From: Pseudomonadota bacterium
GTDB taxonomy: Bacteria; Pseudomonadota; Gammaproteobacteria; Burkholderiales; Thiobacillaceae
Length of the DNA stretch: 5,276 bases
Assembly (NCBI GenBank): GCA_021802595.1
Contig: JAJZRT010000317.1
Location: 1-5,276, forward strand
Direction of reading: 5' to 3'
This document shows, piece after piece, positions 1 to 5,276 of the stretch. The position numbers and the translations under genes are program-made. Position 1 is the first letter of the stretch. Each line of letters starts with the position of its first letter. The notes beneath the pieces are model-generated. The model was given only the letters and a program-made list of their open reading frames with translations, did not search any database and had not been told where the DNA came from.

Positions 1-248
1 CCATCCTGGCCACCGTGCATCGCAACCCGCAGATGGCGGCCATGCTGCGTAGCGAGGGGCACCAGGTCGTGGAGACCGACGGCGCAGGGGGCGCCAGAGG
101 GGAATTCACCTTGGCGCTGGAGCAGTTGTTCGACCGCTGGCGCCATAAGGGGCTGCCGGACAGCGGGCGCACCAGTCCGTACACCACGCAGTCTGCCGTG
201 GCCCACTTGATAGGGTGGGCTTCCGATGTTAAAGGGAGAGCCGTATGA
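1..248 (+). CDS. C-terminal end of a probable glycosyltransferase (partial)
   Basis: Only the last 81 residues are visible; the reading frame (codons from base 3) is open to the left edge and ends with TGA at 246-248. The visible part starts ILATVHRNPQMA and has a following LRSEGHQVVE segment. This looks like the end of the second Rossmann domain of a GT-B type glycosyltransferase, where a residue stretch on a neighbouring slot is followed by a helix such as FTLALEQLFDRW, but I see no diagnostic catalytic motif. A GTG at 15 could be read as a start, yet it has no ribosome-binding site and the frame continues upstream, so it is very probably internal. The stop overlaps the ATG of the next gene by four bases (ATGA), which indicates one operon with the GT2 glycosyltransferase and supports a role in the same glycan pathway. 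The coding assignment is fairly safe; the family is an inference from weak similarity and context. Confidence 0.5.
   Translation, partial: ILATVHRNPQMAAMLRSEGHQVVETDGAGGARGEFTLALEQLFDRWRHKGLPDSGRTSPYTTQSAVAHLIGWASDVKGRAV
231..240 (+). promoter_or_regulatory. Ribosome-binding site of the GT2 glycosyltransferase gene
   Basis: The purine-rich AAAGGGAGAG lies four bases before the ATG at 245, inside the end of the upstream coding region. Together with the ATGA stop/start overlap it fixes the start of the GT2 gene and suggests translational coupling to the upstream gene. Confidence 0.7.
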
Positions 249-1180
249 GCCAGCCGCTGCTATCCCTGGTCGTCCTTGGCTTTCGCAATTTCGACCGCAC
301 CACAAAACCCTGTCTGGAATCGCTGGTACCCTGGTTCCAGGATCCACAGATCGAAGTGCTGGTCGTGGACAACGGCTCGCCCGATGATTCAGGGCCGAAA
401 ACCGCTGCGTGGTGCGCCGCCCATCCCGAAGTGAAATGCCTGCTGAGTCAGAGCAACCGGGGCTATGCAGGTGGCATGAACTGGGGCGCCGCCCAGGCCC
501 GGGGCAAGTGGCTGCTGCTGGTCAATAACGACACGGTGTTCCCGGCCCATACGCTGGACGCGCTCAAGCGGGTCATCAATGAAGCCCCGACCGACGTGGC
601 TATGCTCGGCCCCGTGACCAACGCCGCCGGCAATGGCCAGCGTCTCTGGAAACCCGCCGCGACGTTCGAGGAGTGGTTGCAGATAGGGGCTTGGCTCAAC
701 CAGCACCCGACGCACCAGCTGATGCCGGCTTACCGCTGCGACTTCTTCACCATTGCCATCCGTCGTGACGCATGGGACCGGTTGGGGGGGCTGGACCTGG
801 CGTTCGGCTTGGGCTACTACGAAGATTTTGACTTCAGTCTGCGCCTGGCCAAGGCCGGATACCGACAGATGATTACCGAGGACGTCTTCATCCTGCACGT
901 GGGCAGCGCCACTTTCCAGGGCAGCAAGTCCGCGCGCGAGCTGATCAAGCGCAACAAGAAGCTGCTGCAATCCAAGCATCCTGATGCGCGCTTCGAGCAC
1001 ACACGGTTGGGGAATCTGGCGGTGCTGCAGGTCTACGCCCAGCTGAAAGAGCAGGGGCGGTGGACAGCTGAACTGGAATTCCGGTTCAATCTCCGTCGTG
1101 ACGCACTCTTGGGGGATGCGCCACGCAGTGTTTTCAAGCGGTGGATCTGGATGCGCCGCGTAAGGCGCTGGCTCAGCTAG
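245..1180 (+). CDS. GT2-family glycosyltransferase (rhamnosyltransferase-like, COG1216 type)
   Basis: This 311-residue protein is a complete, cytoplasmic GT-A fold glycosyltransferase that should transfer a sugar from a nucleotide donor to an undecaprenyl-linked oligosaccharide. Seen in the sequence: the N-terminal beta strand LSLVVLGFRNF (6-16); the nucleotide-binding VVDNGSPDDS (40-49); SNRGYAGGMNWG (70-81), typical of this subfamily; NNDTVF (94-99), which stands in the place of the metal-binding DXD motif; the acceptor-side YYEDFDFSLR (191-200) with the probable catalytic ED pair; and HVGSATF (218-224), resembling the HxGSxTF motif common after the catalytic region in O-antigen GT2 enzymes. 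The C-terminus is basic (FKRWIWMRRVRRW, 297-309), which could help membrane association. No transmembrane segment is seen. The ATG at 245 has a good ribosome-binding site and overlaps the upstream stop. The 3' end overlaps the convergent membrane-protein gene by 8 bp. Donor sugar and linkage cannot be told from the sequence. Confidence 0.93.
   Translation: MSQPLLSLVVLGFRNFDRTTKPCLESLVPWFQDPQIEVLVVDNGSPDDSGPKTAAWCAAHPEVKCLLSQSNRGYAGGMNWGAAQARGKWLLLVNNDTVFPAHTLDALKRVINEAPTDVAMLGPVTNAAGNGQRLWKPAATFEEWLQIGAWLNQHPTHQLMPAYRCDFFTIAIRRDAWDRLGGLDLAFGLGYYEDFDFSLRLAKAGYRQMITEDVFILHVGSATFQGSKSARELIKRNKKLLQSKHPDARFEHTRLGNLAVLQVYAQLKEQGRWTAELEFRFNLRRDALLGDAPRSVFKRWIWMRRVRRWLS
1153..1168. terminator. Small GC-rich hairpin at the convergent junction (weak terminator candidate)
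   Basis: GCGCC (1153-1157) and GGCGC (1164-1168) form a perfect 5-bp stem with the 6-base loop GCGTAA. It lies just before the GT2 stop codon and five bases beyond the stop of the minus-strand gene. No T-run follows on either strand, so it is not a classical intrinsic terminator. It may mark a transcript end or may be chance in GC-rich coding DNA. Confidence 0.2.
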
Positions 1181-2543
1181 GGCGGGTGGCTGGTGGGGCG
1201 GCTGGCTTCCTCAGCACATGCAATGCAGTCGCCGCATATGCCAGGACGAAGCCCTGCATTTCGAGCATGTGGTCCCGATAGCAGGAATCGACCAGGCCAC
1301 GAACAATCCAGAACGCCGATCCCGCAACCAGAATCAGCGCCCAAGGGCGCTGGTCGGTATTCGATTCTTCTCGCAGCGCGCGCCATCCCAGACGCAGGAA
1401 ATAGAGCAGGACCAGCAGATACAGCGCGGCCCCGGCCCAGCCGATTGCAAGAGCCGTATCGAGCCATCCGTTGTGCGCGTTAGCCATGGTGTACGTCGGC
1501 TCAGGGCATATTTCTCGCAGGCGTTTCTGGAATGCCTGGCGCGAGCCGTCCAATCCCCACGGATGCTCCAGCGTCAGCTGCGAAGCCGCACGCAAGAGAA
1601 CCATCCGCGCGCCATCACCGTCTTGAATCTGCGCAATGGTTCGATCAGTTTCCGGGCCCGTGCCGAAGCGTTCAATGATGGCGGGCTCCATGGCAGCCGT
1701 TCCCTTGCATTCAATCTCGATTGCATTACCCATCCAGCCAGCGCTCAGGCGCTCCCCAATATGCTGCCACCTGGGATCCGTCTTGGTGGCTAGCAAGAAT
1801 ATGGCGAGTCCGGCCCCGGCTGCCAGGACGAAGAACGCGAGTAGCCTGCGACGGGCTCTTCCGTCTGCTCCGAAAACGGCGGCGGCTACGACCAGCACGG
1901 CTCCGAACACACTGAAAACCAGGCCTCCCCGCGATCGAACGAGTGGCATGCAGATCAGCGCGAGCACGATCAGCGTCGTTGCCCATAGTCGATCTCGCCT
2001 GGAGTCGCCTACGGCAACGGCCGCGAGGAGGATGCACGCCTGGCTTGCTGCATAGCCCAGATACCCGTGGTGCTCTTCAATACCCAGATAGCCCAACGGA
2101 AGTGAGTGCGTGTCAAACGCCTTCCAAAGAAACAGTGCCAAATAGACGGCCAAGGGGGTGAAGGATGCGATTGCCAGTGCTCGCAGACGGCCCAGTCTTG
2201 TCGAGCTGAATCGGAGTGCCAGATAGCCTCCCACAGCCATGGCCAATACGCTCTTTCCCCACTGTCCGACTACGTTCTCCCAGGCAATCCAGGCGTTGGT
2301 GGAGACAAATGGGAATATCAGCAGATAGACTGTCCACGCAAGGATGCTCCAAGAGACATATCGCACCATCGTCGGCCAGCTACGGTCCCGAACGACGTTT
2401 ATCACCGTGAAAATCAGCAGCAGTCCAAGTAGCAGATTGCGCAGTGCGATCGTCCGAGCCATGGGCAGTACGGCCAGGTAGGCCAAGCCCATCATCATCA
2501 TCATCAAGCCGATCGCATTTTTTTCTTCCCTGAGTTTTTCCAT
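1173..2543 (-). CDS. O-antigen ligase / polymerase family membrane protein (Wzy_C domain)
   Basis: The 456-residue product is almost wholly hydrophobic. I count about eleven or twelve membrane segments, among them roughly 10-30, 34-50, 60-80, 121-141, 160-177, 187-201, 208-224, 233-251, 362-384, 400-418 and 428-445. A large hydrophilic loop at about 252-355 should be periplasmic. This is the plan of WaaL O-antigen ligases and Wzy polymerases, inverting inner-membrane enzymes that use undecaprenyl-diphosphate glycans. Family motifs seen are VRSRGG (202-207), resembling the SRG start of the Wzy_C domain, and ANAHNGWLD (354-362), whose H357 corresponds to the loop histidine needed in WaaL. DSCYRDH (419-425) near the end carries further charged residues. 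Ligase, polymerase and protein O-oligosaccharyltransferase cannot be told apart by motifs; the absence of a longer C-terminal domain makes a PglL-type enzyme less likely. The gene runs opposite to its neighbours. The first ATG has no Shine-Dalgarno; Met14-Met18 are alternative starts. Confidence 0.88.
   Translation of the reverse strand: MEKLREEKNAIGLMMMMMGLAYLAVLPMARTIALRNLLLGLLLIFTVINVVRDRSWPTMVRYVSWSILAWTVYLLIFPFVSTNAWIAWENVVGQWGKSVLAMAVGGYLALRFSSTRLGRLRALAIASFTPLAVYLALFLWKAFDTHSLPLGYLGIEEHHGYLGYAASQACILLAAVAVGDSRRDRLWATTLIVLALICMPLVRSRGGLVFSVFGAVLVVAAAVFGADGRARRRLLAFFVLAAGAGLAIFLLATKTDPRWQHIGERLSAGWMGNAIEIECKGTAAMEPAIIERFGTGPETDRTIAQIQDGDGARMVLLRAASQLTLEHPWGLDGSRQAFQKRLREICPEPTYTMANAHNGWLDTALAIGWAGAALYLLVLLYFLRLGWRALREESNTDQRPWALILVAGSAFWIVRGLVDSCYRDHMLEMQGFVLAYAATALHVLRKPAAPPATRPS
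2490..2504 (-). repeat. Run of five ATG codons near the 5' end of the ligase-like gene
   Basis: Five tandem ATG triplets, read on the minus strand, encode Met14-Met18 of the ligase-like protein. Fourteen bases upstream lies a run of seven A (2524-2518). The triplet run can change length without breaking the frame; the A7 run could shift frame if it slipped. Either could also mark an alternative start cluster just before the first membrane segment. Confidence 0.85.
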
Positions 2544-2610
2544 CGTCGCGTCGCAGTTACATATACTTTCATTCTACTGGCCTGAGAACATCGCCAAATT
2601 CCGTCGCTCG
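2544..2610. promoter_or_regulatory. Divergent intergenic control region between ligase-like gene and wbaP
   Basis: These 67 bases separate the two divergent start codons, so promoters for both genes are expected here or within the neighbouring 5' ends. Its middle is AT-richer than the surrounding coding DNA. On the plus strand TATACT (2562-2567) matches five of six bases of the sigma-70 -10 box, but no acceptable -35 box is seen at 16-18 bases upstream. No Shine-Dalgarno sequence precedes the wbaP ATG at 2611: the preceding bases are CCAAATTCCGTCGCTCG. No obvious operator palindrome is visible. Confidence 0.5.
2560..2588 (-). promoter_or_regulatory. Candidate sigma-70 promoter for the ligase-like gene
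   Basis: Read on the minus strand, TTCTCA (2588-2583) and TATATG (2565-2560) are separated by exactly 17 bases, and each matches four of six consensus bases. The expected start of transcription, near 2553, would leave a leader of only about ten bases before the ATG at 2543, in line with the missing Shine-Dalgarno sequence there. The -10 box overlaps the plus-strand TATACT by four bases. This is a pattern match only. Confidence 0.3.
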
Positions 2611-4242
2611 ATGAAAAAAATTGCTGTCACCACGAGTCTTCTGATTCTTTCACTTTTGCTTCTGCAAGCGCTTCTCGGTCTGTTTTTCAGGCCGCCAGCT
2701 CCCGAGGAGATCCGCCATCTGGCCGAGGCACAGCGTTTGTCTGTGGTCAGCCAGAGCTATCACTTTTTGCTATGGTTTCTTGCCGGGCTGGCTCTGAGCT
2801 ACGCGCTGACCATGAGCCCCGTCCTGGGCTGGTTGCCCAACGGCCTGAGGGTGAAGCTGATACTTGCGCTGGGCGACGCCTTTTGGCTGATGGCTGCATT
2901 TGCCGTGCTGTCGTACAGGCACACCTTTGTTGCCATGCTGTACGACCACGTCCAGCTCTTTGCCCACGTCGCCATCGTGCTACTGGTGGTGAGCTGGTTC
3001 TGGTTTGTACGTGAGCATTACGCGCGCCGCCGCCCTTTCTGGGATGAGCTGCGCGAAATGTTCGGGCTATTGGCGGTGGCCGCGCTACTGGCTGCGGCTG
3101 CGGCCTTTTTTGCGCGGGCAGATGCCGCCCGTGGCGTGACACTTGGCGTATGGGTGGCCGCCTTTGCAGTTCTGCCACTCGCGCGAGCGCTCTCCAAAGC
3201 CTTGCTCGACCGCGCCGGTCTGTGGCAACGTCCGACGCTTATCGTCGGCGCGGGCCCCAATGCGCGTGATGCTTACCGGGCGATCCGCTCCGAATTAAAT
3301 CTTGGTTACCGGGTGCAGGCTTTCATGCGCTGCGAGGTCAACGGAGATGCGGCGCCAGCGCAAGACGCCATGCCTGACGGTCTGCCTGTGCTAGCGCCTG
3401 AGCCCGATCTGGCCGCCCAGTTCAAGCGTCTGGGGAATCCGCAGATCGTGTTGGCACTCGATAGTCTCAATTCGCCGGCCAGCCAGCAGCTGGTGCAAAA
3501 GCTCACCACGTTGCCACAAGCCGTGCACGTCATACCCAGTATCCGGGGGTTGCCGCTCTTTGGCACCGAGCTTTCGCATTTTTTCAGTCACGAGGTGCTG
3601 ATGCTCACCGTGCGCAACAACCTGGCGCGGCGCAGCAACCGCTGGCTCAAGCGTGCGTTTGACCTGGCAGGGGCGAGCGTCATGCTGCTTTTGCTGGCGC
3701 CCTTTATGCTGGCCATCGCCTGGCGGGTCCGCGGTAGCGGTGCGTCCGCCTTTTATGGGCATACCCGTATCGGACAAAACGGCGTCCCGTTCAAATGCCT
3801 GAAATTCCGCTCCATGCGCCCGGATGCTGATCAGGTGCTGCAAGAACTCATTGCCAAGGATCCGGTGGCTCGGGCGGAGTGGGAGCAAAACTTCAAGCTG
3901 CGTGACGACCCGCGCATTACCCCCATCGGCCACTTCCTGCGCCGTACCAGCCTGGACGAACTGCCCCAGCTCATCAACGTCCTGCGCGGAGAGATGAGCC
4001 TGGTCGGGCCACGCCCCGTGGTACATGACGAGTTACAACGTTACGGCTACGCTGCACCCCTTTATCTGGAGGCCAAGCCCGGCATCACGGGCCTGTGGCA
4101 GGTGAGCGGCCGCAGCGATACGACCTATGCCGAGCGCGTGAGCCTGGATGCCTGGTATGTTCGCAACTGGTCGCTGTGGTACGACATTGCCATCCTGCTC
4201 AAGACCGTGGGCGTTGTGCTGGAGCGGCGCGGAGCTTATTGA
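2611..4242 (+). CDS. wbaP: Undecaprenyl-phosphate hexose-1-phosphate transferase, WbaP family
   Basis: This 543-residue inner-membrane enzyme starts glycan assembly by moving a sugar 1-phosphate (galactose in Salmonella WbaP) from its UDP form to undecaprenyl phosphate. Hydrophobic segments lie at about 5-26, 51-68, 83-101, 113-133, 150-168 and 175-193. A Rossmann-like domain follows with LIVGAGPNA (210-218). The re-entrant membrane helix at about 348-371 leads into the catalytic domain: GHTRIGQNG (383-391), KCLKFRSM (395-402), DDPRITPIG (432-440), SLDELPQ (447-453) with the catalytic D449-E450 pair, GEMSLVGPRP (460-469) and PGITGLWQVSGRSD (490-503). The end, VVLERRGAY, is as I recall it in Salmonella WbaP. 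That enzyme has about 476 residues, so the N-terminus here is some 60 residues longer. The sugar is not certain. The start is the only ATG that keeps the first membrane helix; it lacks a Shine-Dalgarno but is followed by AT-rich codons. The gene is divergent from the ligase-like gene. Confidence 0.95.
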   Translation: MKKIAVTTSLLILSLLLLQALLGLFFRPPAPEEIRHLAEAQRLSVVSQSYHFLLWFLAGLALSYALTMSPVLGWLPNGLRVKLILALGDAFWLMAAFAVLSYRHTFVAMLYDHVQLFAHVAIVLLVVSWFWFVREHYARRRPFWDELREMFGLLAVAALLAAAAAFFARADAARGVTLGVWVAAFAVLPLARALSKALLDRAGLWQRPTLIVGAGPNARDAYRAIRSELNLGYRVQAFMRCEVNGDAAPAQDAMPDGLPVLAPEPDLAAQFKRLGNPQIVLALDSLNSPASQQLVQKLTTLPQAVHVIPSIRGLPLFGTELSHFFSHEVLMLTVRNNLARRSNRWLKRAFDLAGASVMLLLLAPFMLAIAWRVRGSGASAFYGHTRIGQNGVPFKCLKFRSMRPDADQVLQELIAKDPVARAEWEQNFKLRDDPRITPIGHFLRRTSLDELPQLINVLRGEMSLVGPRPVVHDELQRYGYAAPLYLEAKPGITGLWQVSGRSDTTYAERVSLDAWYVRNWSLWYDIAILLKTVGVVLERRGAY

Positions 4243-4251
4243 GCTGGCGCC
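4226..4251. terminator. Inverted repeat across the convergent stop codons (possible bidirectional terminator)
   Basis: GGCGC (4226-4230) pairs with GCGCC (4247-4251), and AGCT (4233-4236) pairs with AGCT (4242-4245) around the loop TATTG, with a small GG/G internal mismatch. Both stop codons (TGA 4240-4242 on plus, TTA read as TAA at 4238-4236 on minus) lie within the inner stem and loop. No T-run follows in either direction, so it would be a weak intrinsic terminator, or a 3'-end stabilising structure. Confidence 0.4.
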
Positions 4252-5276
4252 TGTTGGGGCGTGACGGTCACCTCGATCTCGCCCGAAATCGCCGGCTCGA
4301 GCACTACGCTGGCGGGCAGGCCAGTGGGGATGACCCCGCCAGCGACCGGTATGAATCCTGGGCGCCAGGTATTGAGATCAGTCTCGATGGCCTTGCGCGA
4401 CGTGTGCAATACCAGATAGCTGGCTTGGTCCAGTTCAGCCGCGCCAAGCTGCGCTTGCAGGCTGGCAGACCGGGGGGGCATCATGGATGCCGGAACGGGG
4501 GCAAAAACGGCATCCCGCTGGAGGGCCACAACCTTGAAGTCCTGATCCAGCAGCATTACCTCGGGGGCGAATATGTACAGCCGGCCGGTGCCCGGCAGGT
4601 TGCTGGGTGTGACCACGCTGCGTATCGCAATCGAGTAGGGGCTGCCGCTTTGGGGCAGCTTCAACGCCACGAAGCGGCTGCGTCCGCCAGCGAATTGGTA
4701 ACTGGGCGATGCCTGGTTGATCGTATAGCTCTGCTTGCCTGAAGCAGGCAGGGCTCGGAAATTCATATCAGCCAGCTGGCGGCAGCAGGGTGCCGCCTCC
4801 GATAAAACATCACTGTAGGCCAGCCATCGTTGCGCTGGATCTGTCATATCTCGGATGGCGACTTTCTCCACCGGGTTGTTCACGAGCTGCGGATTCTTCC
4901 TTAACAGAACGGCCTTGGCTCCCGCCAGCGTGTCATCGAAGACAGCCCTGACGTTGCGAATATTGGCGCCGCTGACAGTCTGGAATTGCCTGTCCCCCCG
5001 AAACGTCAGATCGCCAAAGTAATAGGCCGTGCCTGCGCGGGGCACGGTGAATGAAAATGACTTGAACCCATCTGAGTAAGGATTCAGGACAAAGCTGATC
5101 TGATAATGCCCTGGCGCCAGTGACCAATAGAAACTGCCATCTGCTTCAAAGGACTTGGTGATCAAGCCTGGCTCATCCGGCGTCGCGATATTCCTCAGCA
5201 CGACAGATGTCGAAAACGTCGAGAGCACGCTACGCTGCCCGTCGCGTTCCATGGCAACCTTACCGAACAGCAGCGC
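4236..5276 (-). CDS. MalM-family putative envelope protein, 5'-partial at window edge
   Basis: At least 346 residues are visible; the frame stays open to the right edge (ALLFGKVA precedes the first ATG at 5252). That ATG has a modest TAAGG five bases upstream, but a GKV strand before it looks like part of the first domain, so the true start, with an export signal, is probably outside. Counting from the ATG, residues 1-90 look like a beta-sandwich: VVLRNI, WSLAPGHYQISF (43-54) and AGTAYYFGDLTF (73-84), as in regulatory-like or lipoprotein domains. Residues from about 140 match what I recall of E. coli MalM (maltose-operon periplasmic protein): a CC pair (156-157), RFVALKLP (193-200), IFAPEVMLLDQDFK (227-240, MalM has VFAPNVLILDQN), YLVLHTSRK (279-287) and a final IEVTV strand. 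MalM's biochemical role is unknown. The long alanine-rich tail of E. coli MalM is absent. No maltose genes are visible nearby; the gene converges on wbaP with a 7-bp overlap, so a link to the polysaccharide is only contextual. Confidence 0.8.
   Translation of the reverse strand, partial: ALLFGKVAMERDGQRSVLSTFSTSVVLRNIATPDEPGLITKSFEADGSFYWSLAPGHYQISFVLNPYSDGFKSFSFTVPRAGTAYYFGDLTFRGDRQFQTVSGANIRNVRAVFDDTLAGAKAVLLRKNPQLVNNPVEKVAIRDMTDPAQRWLAYSDVLSEAAPCCRQLADMNFRALPASGKQSYTINQASPSYQFAGGRSRFVALKLPQSGSPYSIAIRSVVTPSNLPGTGRLYIFAPEVMLLDQDFKVVALQRDAVFAPVPASMMPPRSASLQAQLGAAELDQASYLVLHTSRKAIETDLNTWRPGFIPVAGGVIPTGLPASVVLEPAISGEIEVTVTPQQAPAQ

Noticed and set aside
15..17. GTG at 15 as start of a small 77-residue gene
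   Set aside because: No ribosome-binding site is visible and the frame continues without stop to the window edge, so it is better read as the tail of a larger gene.
389..1000. A 203-codon open frame antisense to the GT2 gene
   Set aside because: It is a shadow of a GC-rich coding region: low-complexity, rich in Gly/Gln/Val without family motifs, and lying wholly opposite a gene with clear GT2 motifs.
1218..2055. Plus-strand open frames opposite the ligase-like gene
   Set aside because: Their products are rich in Arg, Ser and Pro with no hydrophobic pattern or motif, while the minus-strand frame has the full membrane-protein pattern and Wzy_C motifs.
3391..4026. A 211-codon open frame antisense to wbaP
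   Set aside because: It lies opposite the highly conserved catalytic domain of WbaP and has no recognisable features.
4095..4742. A 215-codon plus-strand frame crossing the end of wbaP and the MalM-like gene
   Set aside because: It spans two convergent genes, lacks a ribosome-binding site, and the MalM motifs on the minus strand account for the DNA.
4731..4750. Alternative hairpins CTGCTT/AAGCAG and TGCCTG/CAGGCA
   Set aside because: The stems are only six base pairs, mutually exclusive, and inside the coding region of the MalM-like protein; a chance origin is likely.
5250..5252. ATG at 5252 as the true start of the MalM-like gene
   Set aside because: A modest TAAGG precedes it, but the frame continues upstream with a plausible beta strand (LLFGKVA), and the protein would then lack any export signal; I treat the gene as 5'-partial.

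Overview
This window is a piece of a surface-polysaccharide (O-antigen, capsule or exopolysaccharide) locus from a GC-rich Gram-negative bacterium. The WbaP-type initiating enzyme, the WaaL/Wzy-type membrane protein and the MalM-like envelope protein all fit a proteobacterium. The high GC content and protein style look beta-proteobacterial (for example Burkholderiales/Alcaligenaceae), but that placement is an impression and not proven.

Layout: (1) 1-248, plus strand, is the C-terminal end of a protein that enters from outside the window, probably a glycosyltransferase. (2) 245-1180, plus strand, is a complete GT2-family glycosyltransferase whose ATG overlaps the stop of the previous gene (ATGA), so the two are co-transcribed and probably translationally coupled. 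(3) 1173-2543, minus strand, is a polytopic membrane protein of the O-antigen ligase/polymerase (Wzy_C) family, converging on the GT2 gene with an 8-bp overlap of coding ends. (4) 2544-2610 is a 67-bp AT-richer divergent intergenic region with overlapping promoter-like elements. (5) 2611-4242, plus strand, is a WbaP-family undecaprenyl-phosphate hexose-1-phosphate transferase with an unusually long N-terminus. (6) 4236-5276, minus strand, is a MalM-like putative periplasmic or outer-membrane-associated protein, open to the right edge of the window. It converges on wbaP with a 7-bp overlap, and the two stop codons lie inside a GC-rich inverted repeat.

Inferred joint role: WbaP loads the first sugar phosphate onto undecaprenyl phosphate at the inner membrane. 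Cytoplasmic glycosyltransferases (genes 1 and 2) extend the unit. After flipping (no flippase in the window), the Wzy_C-type protein polymerises the glycan or ligates it to lipid A-core or another acceptor in the periplasm. The MalM-like protein may act in the envelope, but its role is unknown.

The window is compact, with no stretch above 300 bases without a gene. I see no RNA genes, insertion sequences, CRISPR arrays or phage signatures, and no clearly new system. The most interesting points are the start region of the ligase-like gene (no Shine-Dalgarno at the first ATG, a run of five ATG codons, and a tiny overlapping out-of-frame ORF with a good ribosome-binding site), the divergent control region, the extended WbaP N-terminus, and a MalM-family domain joined to another domain inside a polysaccharide locus.
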